Assembly (NCBI GenBank): GCA_046349035.1
Contig: JAXMDC010000003.1
Location: 124,001-188,000 of the forward strand
Reading direction: 5' to 3'
Source: JAXMDC01 sp046349035
Lineage (GTDB): Bacteria; Pseudomonadota; Alphaproteobacteria; Rhizobiales; Kaistiaceae
DNA: 64,000 bases
Each line of letters starts with the position of its first letter. The stretch's first letter is position 1. Below are positions 50,931 through 58,672 of this stretch, one piece after another. The notes beneath the pieces were generated by a model. That model did not search any database, was not told the DNA's origin, and was given only the letters and a program-made list of their open reading frames with translations. The position numbers and the translations under genes were made by a program.

Positions 50931-51371
50931 TCAGGCCAGGAGGTTCCGCAGATAGCCCATGACGCCGGTGCCCGGCCCTCGCTTCTCCGACGCGGCGCGG
51001 ACGTGACGGGCGGCCATCGCCCCGCTGACCGCCTCGCCGAGGTGGCAGTAACAGAGGATGTCGTGGAGGTCGCGGTCGGTCAGGTCGAAGAAGCGCCGGG
51101 CTTCGCCGTAGGTGTCGTCGCGCAGGCCGCAGGCGCGGAGCGCCGGATCGGCGAACGCCACCGAGATCGGCGAATTGTCGACGCGGCGCTTGGCGCGGGT
51201 GCGGCCGAAGGAGAACTCGGTGCCGTAGAGCGTGGCCAGCAGTCGCGAGGGTTCGCGATTGAGGAGCACCGCCCAGCGGTTCAGCCGACCGGCTCGGGTG
51301 AGAAGCGCGGGAAACGGGCGGCTGTCGATCTCCGCCACCTCGGCCAGTTGGCTGCGTGTCTGGTATTGCAT
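50931..51371 (-). CDS. Hypothetical protein
   Basis: 146 residues, start MQYQTRSQLAEVAEIDSRPF with GAGAGG nine bases upstream. Recognisable features are RWAVLLNREPSRLLATLYGT in the middle and FFDLTDRDLHDILCYCHLGE near the end, with two cysteines one residue apart (CYC). No signal peptide or membrane helix. I do not recognise the family. It is convergent with the PadR gene. Confidence 0.7.
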   Translation of the reverse strand: MQYQTRSQLAEVAEIDSRPFPALLTRAGRLNRWAVLLNREPSRLLATLYGTEFSFGRTRAKRRVDNSPISVAFADPALRACGLRDDTYGEARRFFDLTDRDLHDILCYCHLGEAVSGAMAARHVRAASEKRGPGTGVMGYLRNLLA

Positions 51372-51493
51372 GATAGACCTCTCTCCCGCCCAGCCTCCGC
51401 CCAATGAACACCGAAGTGGCCGCCGCGGTTCCGCCGGCGCGGCGCGAAGCGGCACCGGAAGCCGGCCAGCGCCGGCCGCCGGTGCCTGCCGCA

Positions 51494-51898
51494 TCAGTTC
51501 TGGCGCAGCACCGGCGAGGGCCCGGCGCTCGCGGTCTTGTAGGTGTTGCAGAAGTCGATGGCGTCGCCGGCGTAAGTGCCGGTGCTGGCGCCGAGGATCT
51601 TGTCGCAGCGGGTCTTCAGGTCGGCCTTCTGCGAGTCGTTGAGCTTGCCCGCCCAGGCCGAGATCGTCGCCTGAGTCTTGCCGGCGGCCATCACGTCGAG
51701 GGTGCCGAACGGGCGGGCCGGGTCGAGGCTGAGCGGCTGGTCGACATCCGGGGCGACGGCGGCGGCGCCGCCTTGCGGAGCCTGAGTCGGCGGCACGGTC
51801 GGGCCGGGCAGGTTCTGAGCGAGAAGCGGCGTTGCGGCGAGGATCGCGGCGAACGAAAGAGCGCGCGCGGTGGCGACGCGTAAGGTCGATGTCGTCAT
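51494..51898 (-). CDS. Small exported protein
   Basis: 134 residues with a signal peptide (MTTSTLRVATARALSFAAIL, ending TPLLAQ). After a Pro/Ala/Gln linker, the conserved-looking end contains WAGKLNDSQKADLKTRCDKI and AIDFCNTYKTA, with two cysteines that could form a disulfide. Small periplasmic proteins with this NDSQKADLKTRC pattern occur in Rhizobiales without known function. Confidence 0.7.
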   Translation of the reverse strand: MTTSTLRVATARALSFAAILAATPLLAQNLPGPTVPPTQAPQGGAAAVAPDVDQPLSLDPARPFGTLDVMAAGKTQATISAWAGKLNDSQKADLKTRCDKILGASTGTYAGDAIDFCNTYKTASAGPSPVLRQN

Positions 51899-52028
51899 GA
51901 TTGGGTCTCCTCCCCCGCCCCAAGGAGGAACGTGCGCGCCCCGCGCGGGTTCCCCCGCCTCGGTACCGCAACGGGGAGCCACCGGCGCGGCCGGCAGACG
52001 GCACTCAGCGGTCGGGAAAGGCCCTCGA

Positions 52029-53135
52029 CTAGGCGACGGATTCCTCGCCCAGATCCGGCGGAGCGGCGGCAACGACCGTGGCGATCGCCGAGCGCAGCGC
52101 AGTGCCGGCATCGGCTTGACTGACCAGCCGATTCCGACCGGCCGCCTTGGCCATGTAGAGACAGTTGTCGGCCCGCTCGATCAGCGCCTGCTCGGCTTCG
52201 TCGGCCATCAATTGCGCCGCGCCGATCGATACCGACAGGCGGCCGAGCTTCTCGCCGGTCGGGCGCTTGACGAACTCCCGCCCCTGCAGCGCGACGCGCA
52301 ACCGCTCGCCGATCCGGCAGGCTTCGCCGAGACCGGTCGCCGGTAGAATGATGGCGAATTCCTCGCCGCCGTAACGGCAGGCGATGTCGGCGTCCCTGAC
52401 CACCGTACGCAGGATCTTCGCCACCAGCTTCAGCGCCTGATCGCCGGCGACGTGCCCGTGCGAATCGTTGAAGGCCTTGAAGCGGTCGATGTCGACAATA
52501 AGCAGGGACAACTCGCCGCCGCTCTGACGCGCCGACTCGATCGACTCGCGCAGCGAGCAATCGAAGTGACGGCGGTTGCCGAGACAGGTCAGCGGATCGG
52601 TGATCGCCTCGCGGCTGATCTCCACCAGGTTCTGGCGCAGCGCCTCCAGTTCGCTCTCCGACTTGGCGAGCTGCTCCTCGAGCGCGCGGTTCTTGGACTG
52701 GCTGACCGAGGTGGCGTCGATCAGCTCGCTGACCAGCTTGACGATCTCCTGCGGCTCGGGCCGGGCCGAAAGGCGCTGCGAGGCGGCGACCAGGCGCTTG
52801 GTGTATTCGGCGGCAACGCCGGATGAGCCCTGCACGGCGCCGGCCAGCGCGGCGATCTCGGCGGCGACGCGGCCGCTGATCTCTTCGACCCGCTCGGTCG
52901 CGTCGCTGCCGCCGATATGGGCGAGGTAGAGTTCCTCGAGGCCCTCGCAGTCGAACCGCCCGCCACGGTGCAAGACCTGATCGATCGCCGCGTTGAGCGC
53001 CGGTTTGGTCCCGTCGAAATAGGTGTACCAAACCTCGTAATTGTGCGGCAGCGGCGGCACCTCGTCGGCAATCAGCCGGGCCACCGCCCTTTCCGCGCAG
53101 GACACCGCCCGGCGGAACATAGTCGAGTTCGTCAT
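52029..53135 (-). CDS. Diguanylate cyclase (GGDEF protein)
   Basis: 368 residues, soluble, likely making c-di-GMP. The N-terminal ~160 residues are helical (EVPPLPHNYEVWYTYFDGTK is a recurrent opening in this subgroup) with a predicted coiled coil (SKNRALEEQLAKSESELEAL) that would dimerise the enzyme. The GGDEF domain begins DPLTCLGNRRHFD. The substrate Asp lies in IVDIDRFKAFNDSHGHVAGD, and the active-site signature is YGGEEFAIIL. No RxxD inhibitory site is evident five residues before GGEEF (IACRYGGEEF). A CtrA-type box lies about 55 bases upstream. Confidence 0.92.
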   Translation of the reverse strand: MTNSTMFRRAVSCAERAVARLIADEVPPLPHNYEVWYTYFDGTKPALNAAIDQVLHRGGRFDCEGLEELYLAHIGGSDATERVEEISGRVAAEIAALAGAVQGSSGVAAEYTKRLVAASQRLSARPEPQEIVKLVSELIDATSVSQSKNRALEEQLAKSESELEALRQNLVEISREAITDPLTCLGNRRHFDCSLRESIESARQSGGELSLLIVDIDRFKAFNDSHGHVAGDQALKLVAKILRTVVRDADIACRYGGEEFAIILPATGLGEACRIGERLRVALQGREFVKRPTGEKLGRLSVSIGAAQLMADEAEQALIERADNCLYMAKAAGRNRLVSQADAGTALRSAIATVVAAAPPDLGEESVA

Positions 53136-53189
53136 CGGCCGCCCCTGACAGCAGCGATTGATCGTGACGCCCACTGTCCGCTTTTGGCA

Positions 53190-53204
53190 TTAAGCGGCGG
53201 TTAA
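53190..53204. promoter_or_regulatory. CtrA-type box upstream of the GGDEF gene
   Basis: TTAA (53190-53193), seven bases, TTAA (53201-53204), followed by G. It lies 55-69 bases before the ATG at 53135 on the minus strand, a normal distance for control of that promoter. It suggests that CtrA controls this diguanylate cyclase. Inference from consensus only. Confidence 0.62.
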
Positions 53205-53295
53205 GAGCGGCGCGCCGCCTCGCGGCGGGCGGCGCGCGCCGCAAGACTTGCCAGCCGGCTCGGGCTCTGGCCCTCCTTGGCGCGGAGAGGATCGT

Positions 53296-53838
53296 ATGCG
53301 CAGGCAGACCTTCCGGCCCCGGGTGGCGATCCGCGGCATCAACCCCTACGTCACCGTTCCCGCCGAGCTTGCCGAGCGGCTGAAGGCGGGATGGCGGAAG
53401 GCGATGCCGGTGCGCGCCTGGCTGAACGGCAGGCCGCGCGAGGGCTGGCCGATCAACCTGATGCCGAACGGCGACGGCGACTTCACGCTCTATCTGCGCG
53501 GCGAGGCGCGGAAGGCGGCTGGCGTCGCGGTCGGCGACGAGGTGCGGATCTCCCTCGTCTTCGACGCCGACTACGCCCCCCTCCCCGCCATGCCGGCCGA
53601 CTTCGCCGCAGCTCTCGCCGCCGATGCCGGTGCGCGGGGCGGCTGGAGCGCGCTGACGCAGAGCCGGCAGAAGGAGATCGTTCGCTACATCGGCAACCTC
53701 AAGAGCGAGGCGGCGCGGAGGCGCAACATCGAACGGGCGCTGCGGATGCTCGGCGGCGAGGGTGGCCGCTACATGGCCCGCGACTGGGACCAGGCGGAGG
53801 GCGGCGAGCCGGCGGCGAGCGGTCGGCGGCGAAGGTAA
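53296..53838 (+). CDS. YdeI/OmpD-associated, DUF1905-type protein
   Basis: 180 residues. The N-terminal DUF1905 beta-barrel-like part reads INPYVTVPAELAERLKAGWR, then FTLYLRGEARKAAGVAVGDE and VRISLVFDADYAPLP. The C-terminal YdeI/OmdA part is GGWSALTQSRQKEIVRYIGN with RRRNIERALRML. This fusion order is common; the function is not settled. Start MRRQTFRPRVAIRG follows GAGAGGAT. The phosphodiesterase gene starts 86 bases downstream. Confidence 0.85.
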   Translation: MRRQTFRPRVAIRGINPYVTVPAELAERLKAGWRKAMPVRAWLNGRPREGWPINLMPNGDGDFTLYLRGEARKAAGVAVGDEVRISLVFDADYAPLPAMPADFAAALAADAGARGGWSALTQSRQKEIVRYIGNLKSEAARRRNIERALRMLGGEGGRYMARDWDQAEGGEPAASGRRRR

Positions 53839-53924
53839 AGGAGCACGGCGTCGCCCCGGCAGACACCGCCCGAATTCCGGCGCAATGGCGTGGCGAAACG
53901 GCGGCGGAGGCGGGGGGAAGCGCC

Positions 53925-54926
53925 ATGCGGCTGGGAGCGGTGTTGCGGGTCGGCGGCATCGGGCTGCTGGCGGCGGCGGCGGCAATCTATCTCCTCAACG
54001 CGCCGTGGCTGGCGCCGCGCCTCTCCGGCACGCCGAAGATCATGGCGCATCGCGGCGTCCACCAGGCGTTCGACCGGACCGGCCTCACCAACGAGACCTG
54101 CACGGCGACGCGCATCCTGCCGCCGATCGTGCCGGAGATCGAGAACACTCTTGCCTCGATGCGGGCCGCCTTCGACCTCGGCGCCGATGCCGTCGAGCTC
54201 GACGTCCACCCGACCACCGACGGCGAGTTCGCGGTGTTCCACGACTGGACGCTCGACTGCCGCACCGAGGGGCACGGCGAGACGCGGGCGCAGGCAATGA
54301 CCTATCTGAAGACGCTCGACGTCGGCTACGGCTACAGCGCCGACGGCGGCAAGACCTTCCCGCTGCGCGGCACGGGCGTCGGGCTGATGCCGTCCTTCGC
54401 CGAGACGATGGCCGCCTTCCCCGGCCGGCACTTCCTGGTCAACTTCAAATCCAACGATGCCGCCGAAGGGCAGCGCTTCGCCGCGCTGGTCAATGCCAAT
54501 CCGGCATGGCGGGAAGCGGTCTGGGCGGTCTATGGCGGCGAGCGGCCGACCCGCGAGGCGATCAAGGGCGTCGCCGGCCTTAAGGGCTTCACGCTCGGCA
54601 GTGTCAGGGACTGCCTCGTCCCCTACCTCCTGCTCGGCTGGTCCGGCCACGTACCGGCGGCCTGCGCCAATACCCTGGTGCCGGTGCCGATCAACTACAC
54701 CTGGCTGCTCTGGGGCTGGCCCGACCGGTTCGTCCAGCGCATGGCGGGCGCCGGCAGCATCGTCGTCATCCGCGGTCCCTACGGCTCGGCCACCGACTCC
54801 GACGGGATCGACGAACCCGCCACCGCCGCGCAAGTGCCGGACGGCTTCCCCGGCTATGTCTGGACCAACGACATCGCGGTGCTGCTCGGAAGCCGAGCCT
54901 TCGCCGGGCGCGGCGGCGGGCACTGA
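53925..54926 (+). CDS. Membrane-anchored glycerophosphodiester phosphodiesterase
   Basis: 333 residues. The start MRLGAVLRVGG gives an N-terminal anchor (GIGLLAAAAAIYLLNAPWL). The GDPD catalytic motifs are IMAHRGVHQAF (HR), EIENTLASMRAAFDLGADAV, VELDVHPTTDGEFAVFHDW (E, D, H). The enzyme hydrolyses glycerophosphodiesters to glycerol-3-phosphate and an alcohol, likely outside the cytoplasm. An insertion between HR and ENT (DRTGLTNETCTATRILPPIV) has a Cys pairing candidate later (DCLVPYLL). Same strand as, and 86 bases after, the DUF1905 gene. Confidence 0.87.
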   Translation: MRLGAVLRVGGIGLLAAAAAIYLLNAPWLAPRLSGTPKIMAHRGVHQAFDRTGLTNETCTATRILPPIVPEIENTLASMRAAFDLGADAVELDVHPTTDGEFAVFHDWTLDCRTEGHGETRAQAMTYLKTLDVGYGYSADGGKTFPLRGTGVGLMPSFAETMAAFPGRHFLVNFKSNDAAEGQRFAALVNANPAWREAVWAVYGGERPTREAIKGVAGLKGFTLGSVRDCLVPYLLLGWSGHVPAACANTLVPVPINYTWLLWGWPDRFVQRMAGAGSIVVIRGPYGSATDSDGIDEPATAAQVPDGFPGYVWTNDIAVLLGSRAFAGRGGGH

Positions 54927-54945
54927 GGCGGGGCCGGGGGGGCCG

Positions 54946-55115
54946 CCTCTCCCCTCGCGGGAGAGGGCTTTTCCTCTTGGCGAGCAACGCGAGACTAGAG
55001 GAAAAGGGTGAGGGGTCGATCCGCGGCCGCAGTTCCCGATGTTGCGCGACCCCTCACCCGGCTGCGGCTAAGCGCTTCGCGCTAAGCCTCGCGTCCTCTC
55101 CCGCAAGGGGAGAGG
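54946..55115. repeat. Mosaic interspersed repeat (copy 2)
   Basis: Same composite as 37544-37723, in the same order: CTCTCCC hairpin half, TTTTCCTCTTGGCGA facing TAGAGGAAAAGGGTGAGG, a variable middle, then CCCCTCACC, the TAAGCGCTTCGCGCTAAG palindrome and CCTCTCCCGCAAGGGGAGAGG. It fills the gap between two convergent genes. Confidence 0.85.
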
Positions 55116-55123
55116 ACGGGGCC

Positions 55124-55792
55124 TCAGCGCGGGGCGCTGAGGCGCGCGAGTTCGCGCTTGGCGATCGGGTCGCCAGCGGCGGCGGCGGCGGCGTACCACT
55201 TCAGCGCCGCAGCGGCATCGGGGGCGGTGCCGACGCCGTATTCGTAGGCCGAGCCAAGGAAGAAGCCGAGCGAGCGGCCGAGGAAGCCGGTGAGGCCGTC
55301 AGGCTTGCCGGCGGCGCCGAGGGCCAGCGCCAGTTGCTGCTCCTCGCCATCGGGGAAGCGCATGCCGAAGACAATCAGCGACAGCGCCTCGGCGGCATTG
55401 GCGTGCGCGACAATGACCCGCGGCTCGGCGGGAAAGGCGGCGAGCGCGGCGCGGCAGACGGCGACCGCATCGTGCACGACCTCAAGATTGAGGAGCGCCA
55501 CCGCGTTCTCGACAACGGTGAACAGCGCGTCCTTGGCAGGATCCATGCGGCGGGCGGCAAGGCTGCGGCAGCGCATGACGGTCGGGTCGGCGAGCGCGGC
55601 GGCCGACGACACCGGGAGGCGGCTCGCCTGCGGCGCGGCGGCGACGGCGGGGGCGGGAGTGGCCGGCCGCCCCGGCGGAGCGGGCGCCCGCTGGGCGACG
55701 GCCGGGCCGCTTCCGGCCAGTGCCGCGGCAATGAAGAGGGCGAGCGACAGGCGCCGCCGCAAACACCACGGGTTGCTCCGGCTCATCGGCAT
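55124..55792 (-). CDS. Exported SEL1-repeat-like protein
   Basis: About 222 residues. An N-terminal basic stretch and hydrophobic segment (RRLSLALFIAAALAGSGPAV, then AQ) form a signal peptide. A Pro/Ala linker follows, then a helical domain with a C-terminal SEL1-type repeat: SAYEYGVGTAPDAAAALKWY, then AAAAAAGDPIAKRELARL. Two Cys (MRCRSLAARRM; AVCRAAL) may pair. A second ATG at 55786 is an alternative start. SEL1 proteins scaffold other proteins; partner unknown. Confidence 0.75.
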   Translation of the reverse strand: MPMSRSNPWCLRRRLSLALFIAAALAGSGPAVAQRAPAPPGRPATPAPAVAAAPQASRLPVSSAAALADPTVMRCRSLAARRMDPAKDALFTVVENAVALLNLEVVHDAVAVCRAALAAFPAEPRVIVAHANAAEALSLIVFGMRFPDGEEQQLALALGAAGKPDGLTGFLGRSLGFFLGSAYEYGVGTAPDAAAALKWYAAAAAAGDPIAKRELARLSAPR

Positions 55793-55908
55793 GTCCCCTT
55801 CCCTCCACTCAGCGCCGGGCACTCTGCCAGCGCCGCCGGCGGCGGGCAAACCGGGAGGCCGGGGCCGCTGGCGTTCGGCCCGGCGATCTGTCGAGATCGG
55901 GGGCGCGT

Positions 55909-56014
55909 CCACCTAAAGTGCCTAAAAGTACCTAAAGTTGGGGTGGCGGTGCCGACGGGAATGGCGGATTTCCGCCAACGGCCGAACTCTAGGTACTTTA
56001 GGTACTTTAGGTGG
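55909..56014. repeat. CCTAAAGTA hairpin element, copy 3
   Basis: Left arm 55909-55942 (CCACCTAAAGTG, CCTAAAAGTA, CCTAAAGTTGG) and right arm 55985-56014 (AACTCTAGG, TACTTTAGG, TACTTTAGG, TGG). One left unit has an extra A and one right unit has a C for a T, so this copy is slightly decayed. It is the main content of the 350-base gap 55793-56142. Confidence 0.85.
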
Positions 56015-56142
56015 GGGGAGGCCCCCATCCGACGTTTTCCATGCGGTGCATGGCTGCCGTCGCTTCGGCTCGGGTGCGGCCGCCTTCCCGCTGCGGCCGC
56101 GGTTCCCCATCTGAAGCGACAGGGGGCGGTTGGAGACGTCGC

Positions 56143-56475
56143 GTGCGGACCCTCGTTGCCGTGGCTGTCCTGCTGATCTCGCTTGGCCCGGGGCGGGCCG
56201 AGGAGGACATTGCCGCGCAGACCGACTTCGCGCTTCGCCACCCGACGCAGGGCGCGGTCGAGCGGAACGGCGAAGCCGAGCGTGGGCCGCTCGTCGTCAG
56301 CCCCGCCAACCCGTTCGCCGGCCTCAATGCGCCGGGCATCGCCAACACCCCGGCCAACACCCTCAGCCCCGACGAGGAGGCGGAGTTCCTGGCGCGCTGC
56401 CGCATCATCGTCCCGCGTCCCGACCTTTACGGCGCCTTCGCCGTCGCCCGCTGCATCACCTACGCGCGGCGCTGA
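56143..56475 (+). CDS. Small exported protein of unknown function
   Basis: 110 residues from a GTG start preceded by GGAG; upstream in-frame ATGs (56041, 56050) overlap repeat-flank sequence and would spoil the signal peptide. Signal VRTLVAVAVLLISLGPGRAEE. The mature part has an N-P-F-A-G-L-N segment (SPANPFAGLNAPGIANTPAN) and ends with ARCRIIVPRPDLYGAFAVARC, two cysteines about 20 residues apart. Function is unknown; homologues are plausible in Rhizobiales. Confidence 0.6.
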   Translation: MRTLVAVAVLLISLGPGRAEEDIAAQTDFALRHPTQGAVERNGEAERGPLVVSPANPFAGLNAPGIANTPANTLSPDEEAEFLARCRIIVPRPDLYGAFAVARCITYARR

Positions 56476-56491
56476 TGCTTGCCGGCTCCGG

Positions 56492-56600
56492 CCCCCCGCC
56501 TCGGGGGCTGCTTGCCGCCATTCGGCGTCGGGCTGCGGCCCTCCGCCTCGGGGGCTGCTTGCCGCCATTCGGCGTCGGGCTGCGGCCCTCCGCCTCGGGC
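56492..56600. repeat. Tandem repeat, 47-bp period, about 2.3 copies
   Basis: Blocks starting CCTCGGGGGCTGCTTGCCGC recur at 56499 and 56546, with a truncated third at 56593. The period is exactly 47 bases with almost no differences. It lies just after the small exported protein gene and before the mosaic repeat. Confidence 0.85.
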
Positions 56601-56607
56601 GGTGCCT

Positions 56608-56990
56608 CCTCTCCCCTCGCGGGAGAGAGCTTTTCCTCTTGGCGAGCCCCGACTTGGTCGGGGGAGCCTAGAGGAAAAGGGTGAGGGGTCGCGCGACCAT
56701 GCGTCAGCGCCCGACCGTGGCGCGACCCTCGCCGTTCCCCATCGTCGCGCGACCCCTCACCGCGCTGCGGCTAGGCGCTTCGCGCTAAGCCTCGCGTCCT
56801 CTCCCGCAAGGGGAGAGGAGATGGGGGCGCGACCCCTCACCGCGCTGCGGCTAAGCGCTTCGCGCTAAGCCTCGCGTCCTCTCCCGCAAGGGGAGAGGAG
56901 ATGGGGGCGCGACCCCTCACCGCCCTGCGGCTAAGCGCTTCGCGCTAAGCCTCGCGTCCTCTCCCGCAAGGGGAGAGGAAAATCGGGGCG
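56608..56990. repeat. Mosaic interspersed repeat (copy 3) with its second half amplified as three 80-bp tandem units
   Basis: 56608-56690 is the first half of the mosaic element (CTCTCCC hairpin; TTTTCCTC facing GAGGAAAAGGGTGAGG). Then the second half, beginning GACCCCTCACCG at 56751, repeats at 56831 and 56911 with an exact 80-base period and only a few differences (for example CGCGCTGC against CGCCCTGC). The stretch 56476-57086 contains no gene that I can support. Confidence 0.9.
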
Positions 56991-57086
56991 CGACCCCTCT
57001 CTTCCAGGAATTGGCAGGGCGGCGCGAAATCGCTATCCCGGGGGAGTGACGGACGCCGGCGCGGCGGACTTTTCGGGGAGAGCGAC

Positions 57087-57605
57087 ATGGCGAACAACAA
57101 GATCGAGAGGGGGCTCGAGGGCGCGGTGTTCAACAGCCGCTGGCTGATGGCGCCGTTCTATATCGGCCTCATCGTCAGCCTGATCGCCCTCCTGGTGAAG
57201 TTCGTGCTCATCCTCGTCGAGTTCGTCAGCCACGCGTGGGGGGCCAGCGAATCCGACATCGTGCTCGGCGTGCTCGGGCTGGTCGATTTCACCCTCACCG
57301 GCAACTTGATCGTCATCATCATCTTCTCCGGCTACGAGAATTTCGTCTCGCGGATCGAGGCGACCGACCACCCCGACTGGCCGGAATGGATGGCCAAGAT
57401 CGACTTCACCGGGCTGAAGCAGAAGCTCCTCGCCTCAATCGTGGCGATCTCGGCGATCCAGGTGCTGAAGGCGTTCATGAACCTCGAATCCGACGTCCAT
57501 ACGGACACCACCAAGCTCGGCTGGCTGGTCGGCATCCATCTCGTCTTCGTCGCCTCGACGCTGCTGCTCGCCTGGGCCGACAAGCTCAGCGACGGCCACC
57601 ACTAG
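57087..57605 (+). CDS. UPF0114 (YqhA-like) membrane protein
   Basis: 172 residues, about four helices: FYIGLIVSLIALLVKFVLIL, DIVLGVLGLVDFTLTGNLIV, a re-entrant ASIVAISAIQVLKAFMNL segment and LVGIHLVFVASTLLLAWADK. The block SGYENFVSRIEATDHPDWPE followed by WMAKIDFTGLKQKLLAS is diagnostic of the UPF0114/YqhA family. Function is unknown. A GGGGAGAG ribosome binding site precedes the ATG. Confidence 0.92.
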   Translation: MANNKIERGLEGAVFNSRWLMAPFYIGLIVSLIALLVKFVLILVEFVSHAWGASESDIVLGVLGLVDFTLTGNLIVIIIFSGYENFVSRIEATDHPDWPEWMAKIDFTGLKQKLLASIVAISAIQVLKAFMNLESDVHTDTTKLGWLVGIHLVFVASTLLLAWADKLSDGHH

Positions 57606-57713
57606 CGGCAGCCGGCGGCGGCCGGGCAGCGCCGCCGTTCATCGCCGGTTCAGACGCGGCGGCTGAAGCTCGCTCCCGAGGCGGGGCGCAAGAAAAACAA
57701 TAAGGAACTGCCC

Positions 57714-58154
57714 ATGCGCCGCATTCTTCTAACCGCCAGCGCGGCCGCGCTGGCATTGGCCGGTTCGCTCTCCACCGCTTTCGCCTGGGAAAACCGGGTC
57801 GTCGTCCAGCAATACGGCAACGGCAACGCCGCCGGCGTCGGTCAATGGGGACGCGGCAACTTCAGCCAAGTCTACCAGAACGGCCGCGGCAACACCGCGA
57901 TCTCCAGCCAGTACGGACGCGGCAACTACGCCGTCACCGGCCAGATGGGGAACGGCAACTACGCCCTCACCTACTCCGCCGGCTCCAACAACATCTCCGG
58001 CATCGCCCAGTTCGGCAACAACAACGCGGCAAGCGCGCAGCAATACGGGCGCAACAACGCCTCGGCGATCATCCAGCTCGGCAACGGCCACCAGGCGCAG
58101 ACGATGCAATACGGCAACGGCAACGTCTCGGTGATCGTCCAGGGCGGCTGGTAA
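57714..58154 (+). CDS. csgA: Curlin: amyloid fibre major-subunit-like protein
   Basis: 146 residues with signal peptide (AAALALAGSLSTAFAWE). The mature part is made of about five curlin repeats with pattern Q-x-G-x-G-N-x-A/S and pairs of Asn/Gln: VVQQYGNGNAAGVGQWGRGN, VYQNGRGNTAISSQYGRGN, then QFGNNNAASAQQYGRNN and QYGNGNVSVIVQGGW. Such repeats stack into a beta-solenoid amyloid at the cell surface. A strong hairpin and csgH follow. The export pore (CsgG) and nucleator (CsgB) genes are not in the window. Confidence 0.9.
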   Translation: MRRILLTASAAALALAGSLSTAFAWENRVVVQQYGNGNAAGVGQWGRGNFSQVYQNGRGNTAISSQYGRGNYAVTGQMGNGNYALTYSAGSNNISGIAQFGNNNAASAQQYGRNNASAIIQLGNGHQAQTMQYGNGNVSVIVQGGW

Positions 58155-58186
58155 GCCGCCGCAGGATCGCCCGACGGCCAAGCGAA

Positions 58187-58210
58187 GGGTGGCGCCCGGC
58201 GGCGCCACCC
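58187..58210 (+). promoter_or_regulatory. Perfect 10-bp hairpin between csgA and csgH
   Basis: GGGTGGCGCC (58187-58196), loop CGGC, GGCGCCACCC (58201-58210). Very stable, no T-run. In this position it may stabilise the csgA message or partly stop transcription so that the fibre subunit is made in excess over the chaperone. The role is inferred. Confidence 0.65.
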
Positions 58211-58248
58211 CACCCTGCCCATAGCGCTAGAATAACGGAGACAATTCG

Positions 58249-58644
58249 ATGAACCGACTTTCCCTCTATGCCCTTGCCGGCGTCGCGGCGCTCACAGCCG
58301 GCGGCGCCGCCGCCGACGATCTCGCGCCGGGCCCGGACGGCGTTGCCTGCGAGATCCGCGCCAGCGGCACGGCAAGCCGCGTCCGCCTCGCCGGCACGGC
58401 GATCGCCCTGGCGGCGGCGAGCGGCCGCTACGCCTTCACCCTCCACAAGGAGGGGCGGAGCGGCTCCTCGGATATTTCGCAGAGCGGCGATTTCCGCCTG
58501 GCGCCGGGCGAACCCGGCGTCCTCAACCAGGTCGATGTCGCGCTCGCCGCCGGGGACGCCTACCGCGCGACGATGACCGTCAGCTGGCAGGGCCGCACGG
58601 TCAGCTGCCAGAAAACCGGCAGCGGTCCCAGCTCGGCGATCTAG
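58249..58644 (+). CDS. csgH: Curli assembly chaperone CsgH
   Basis: 131 residues with a signal peptide (LYALAGVAALTAGGAAADD). The mature beta-sandwich has CEIRASGTASRVRLAGTAIA, GRYAFTLHKEGRSGSSDISQ and SGDFRLAPGEPGVLNQVDVA. The pattern C-E-I...G-x-Y-x-F...SGxSDIxQSGxF, with a second Cys near the end, matches CsgH, the alphaproteobacterial periplasmic inhibitor of premature curlin polymerisation. It lies 94 bases after csgA on the same strand, supporting a chaperone-client pair. Confidence 0.86.
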   Translation: MNRLSLYALAGVAALTAGGAAADDLAPGPDGVACEIRASGTASRVRLAGTAIALAAASGRYAFTLHKEGRSGSSDISQSGDFRLAPGEPGVLNQVDVALAAGDAYRATMTVSWQGRTVSCQKTGSGPSSAI

Positions 58645-58672
58645 CACCGGCCCAGCATGTGAAAAACGTGCA

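Noticed and set aside
58187..58210. Intrinsic terminator after csgA
   Set aside because: The hairpin is strong but no T-run follows, so it is listed as a regulatory hairpin instead.
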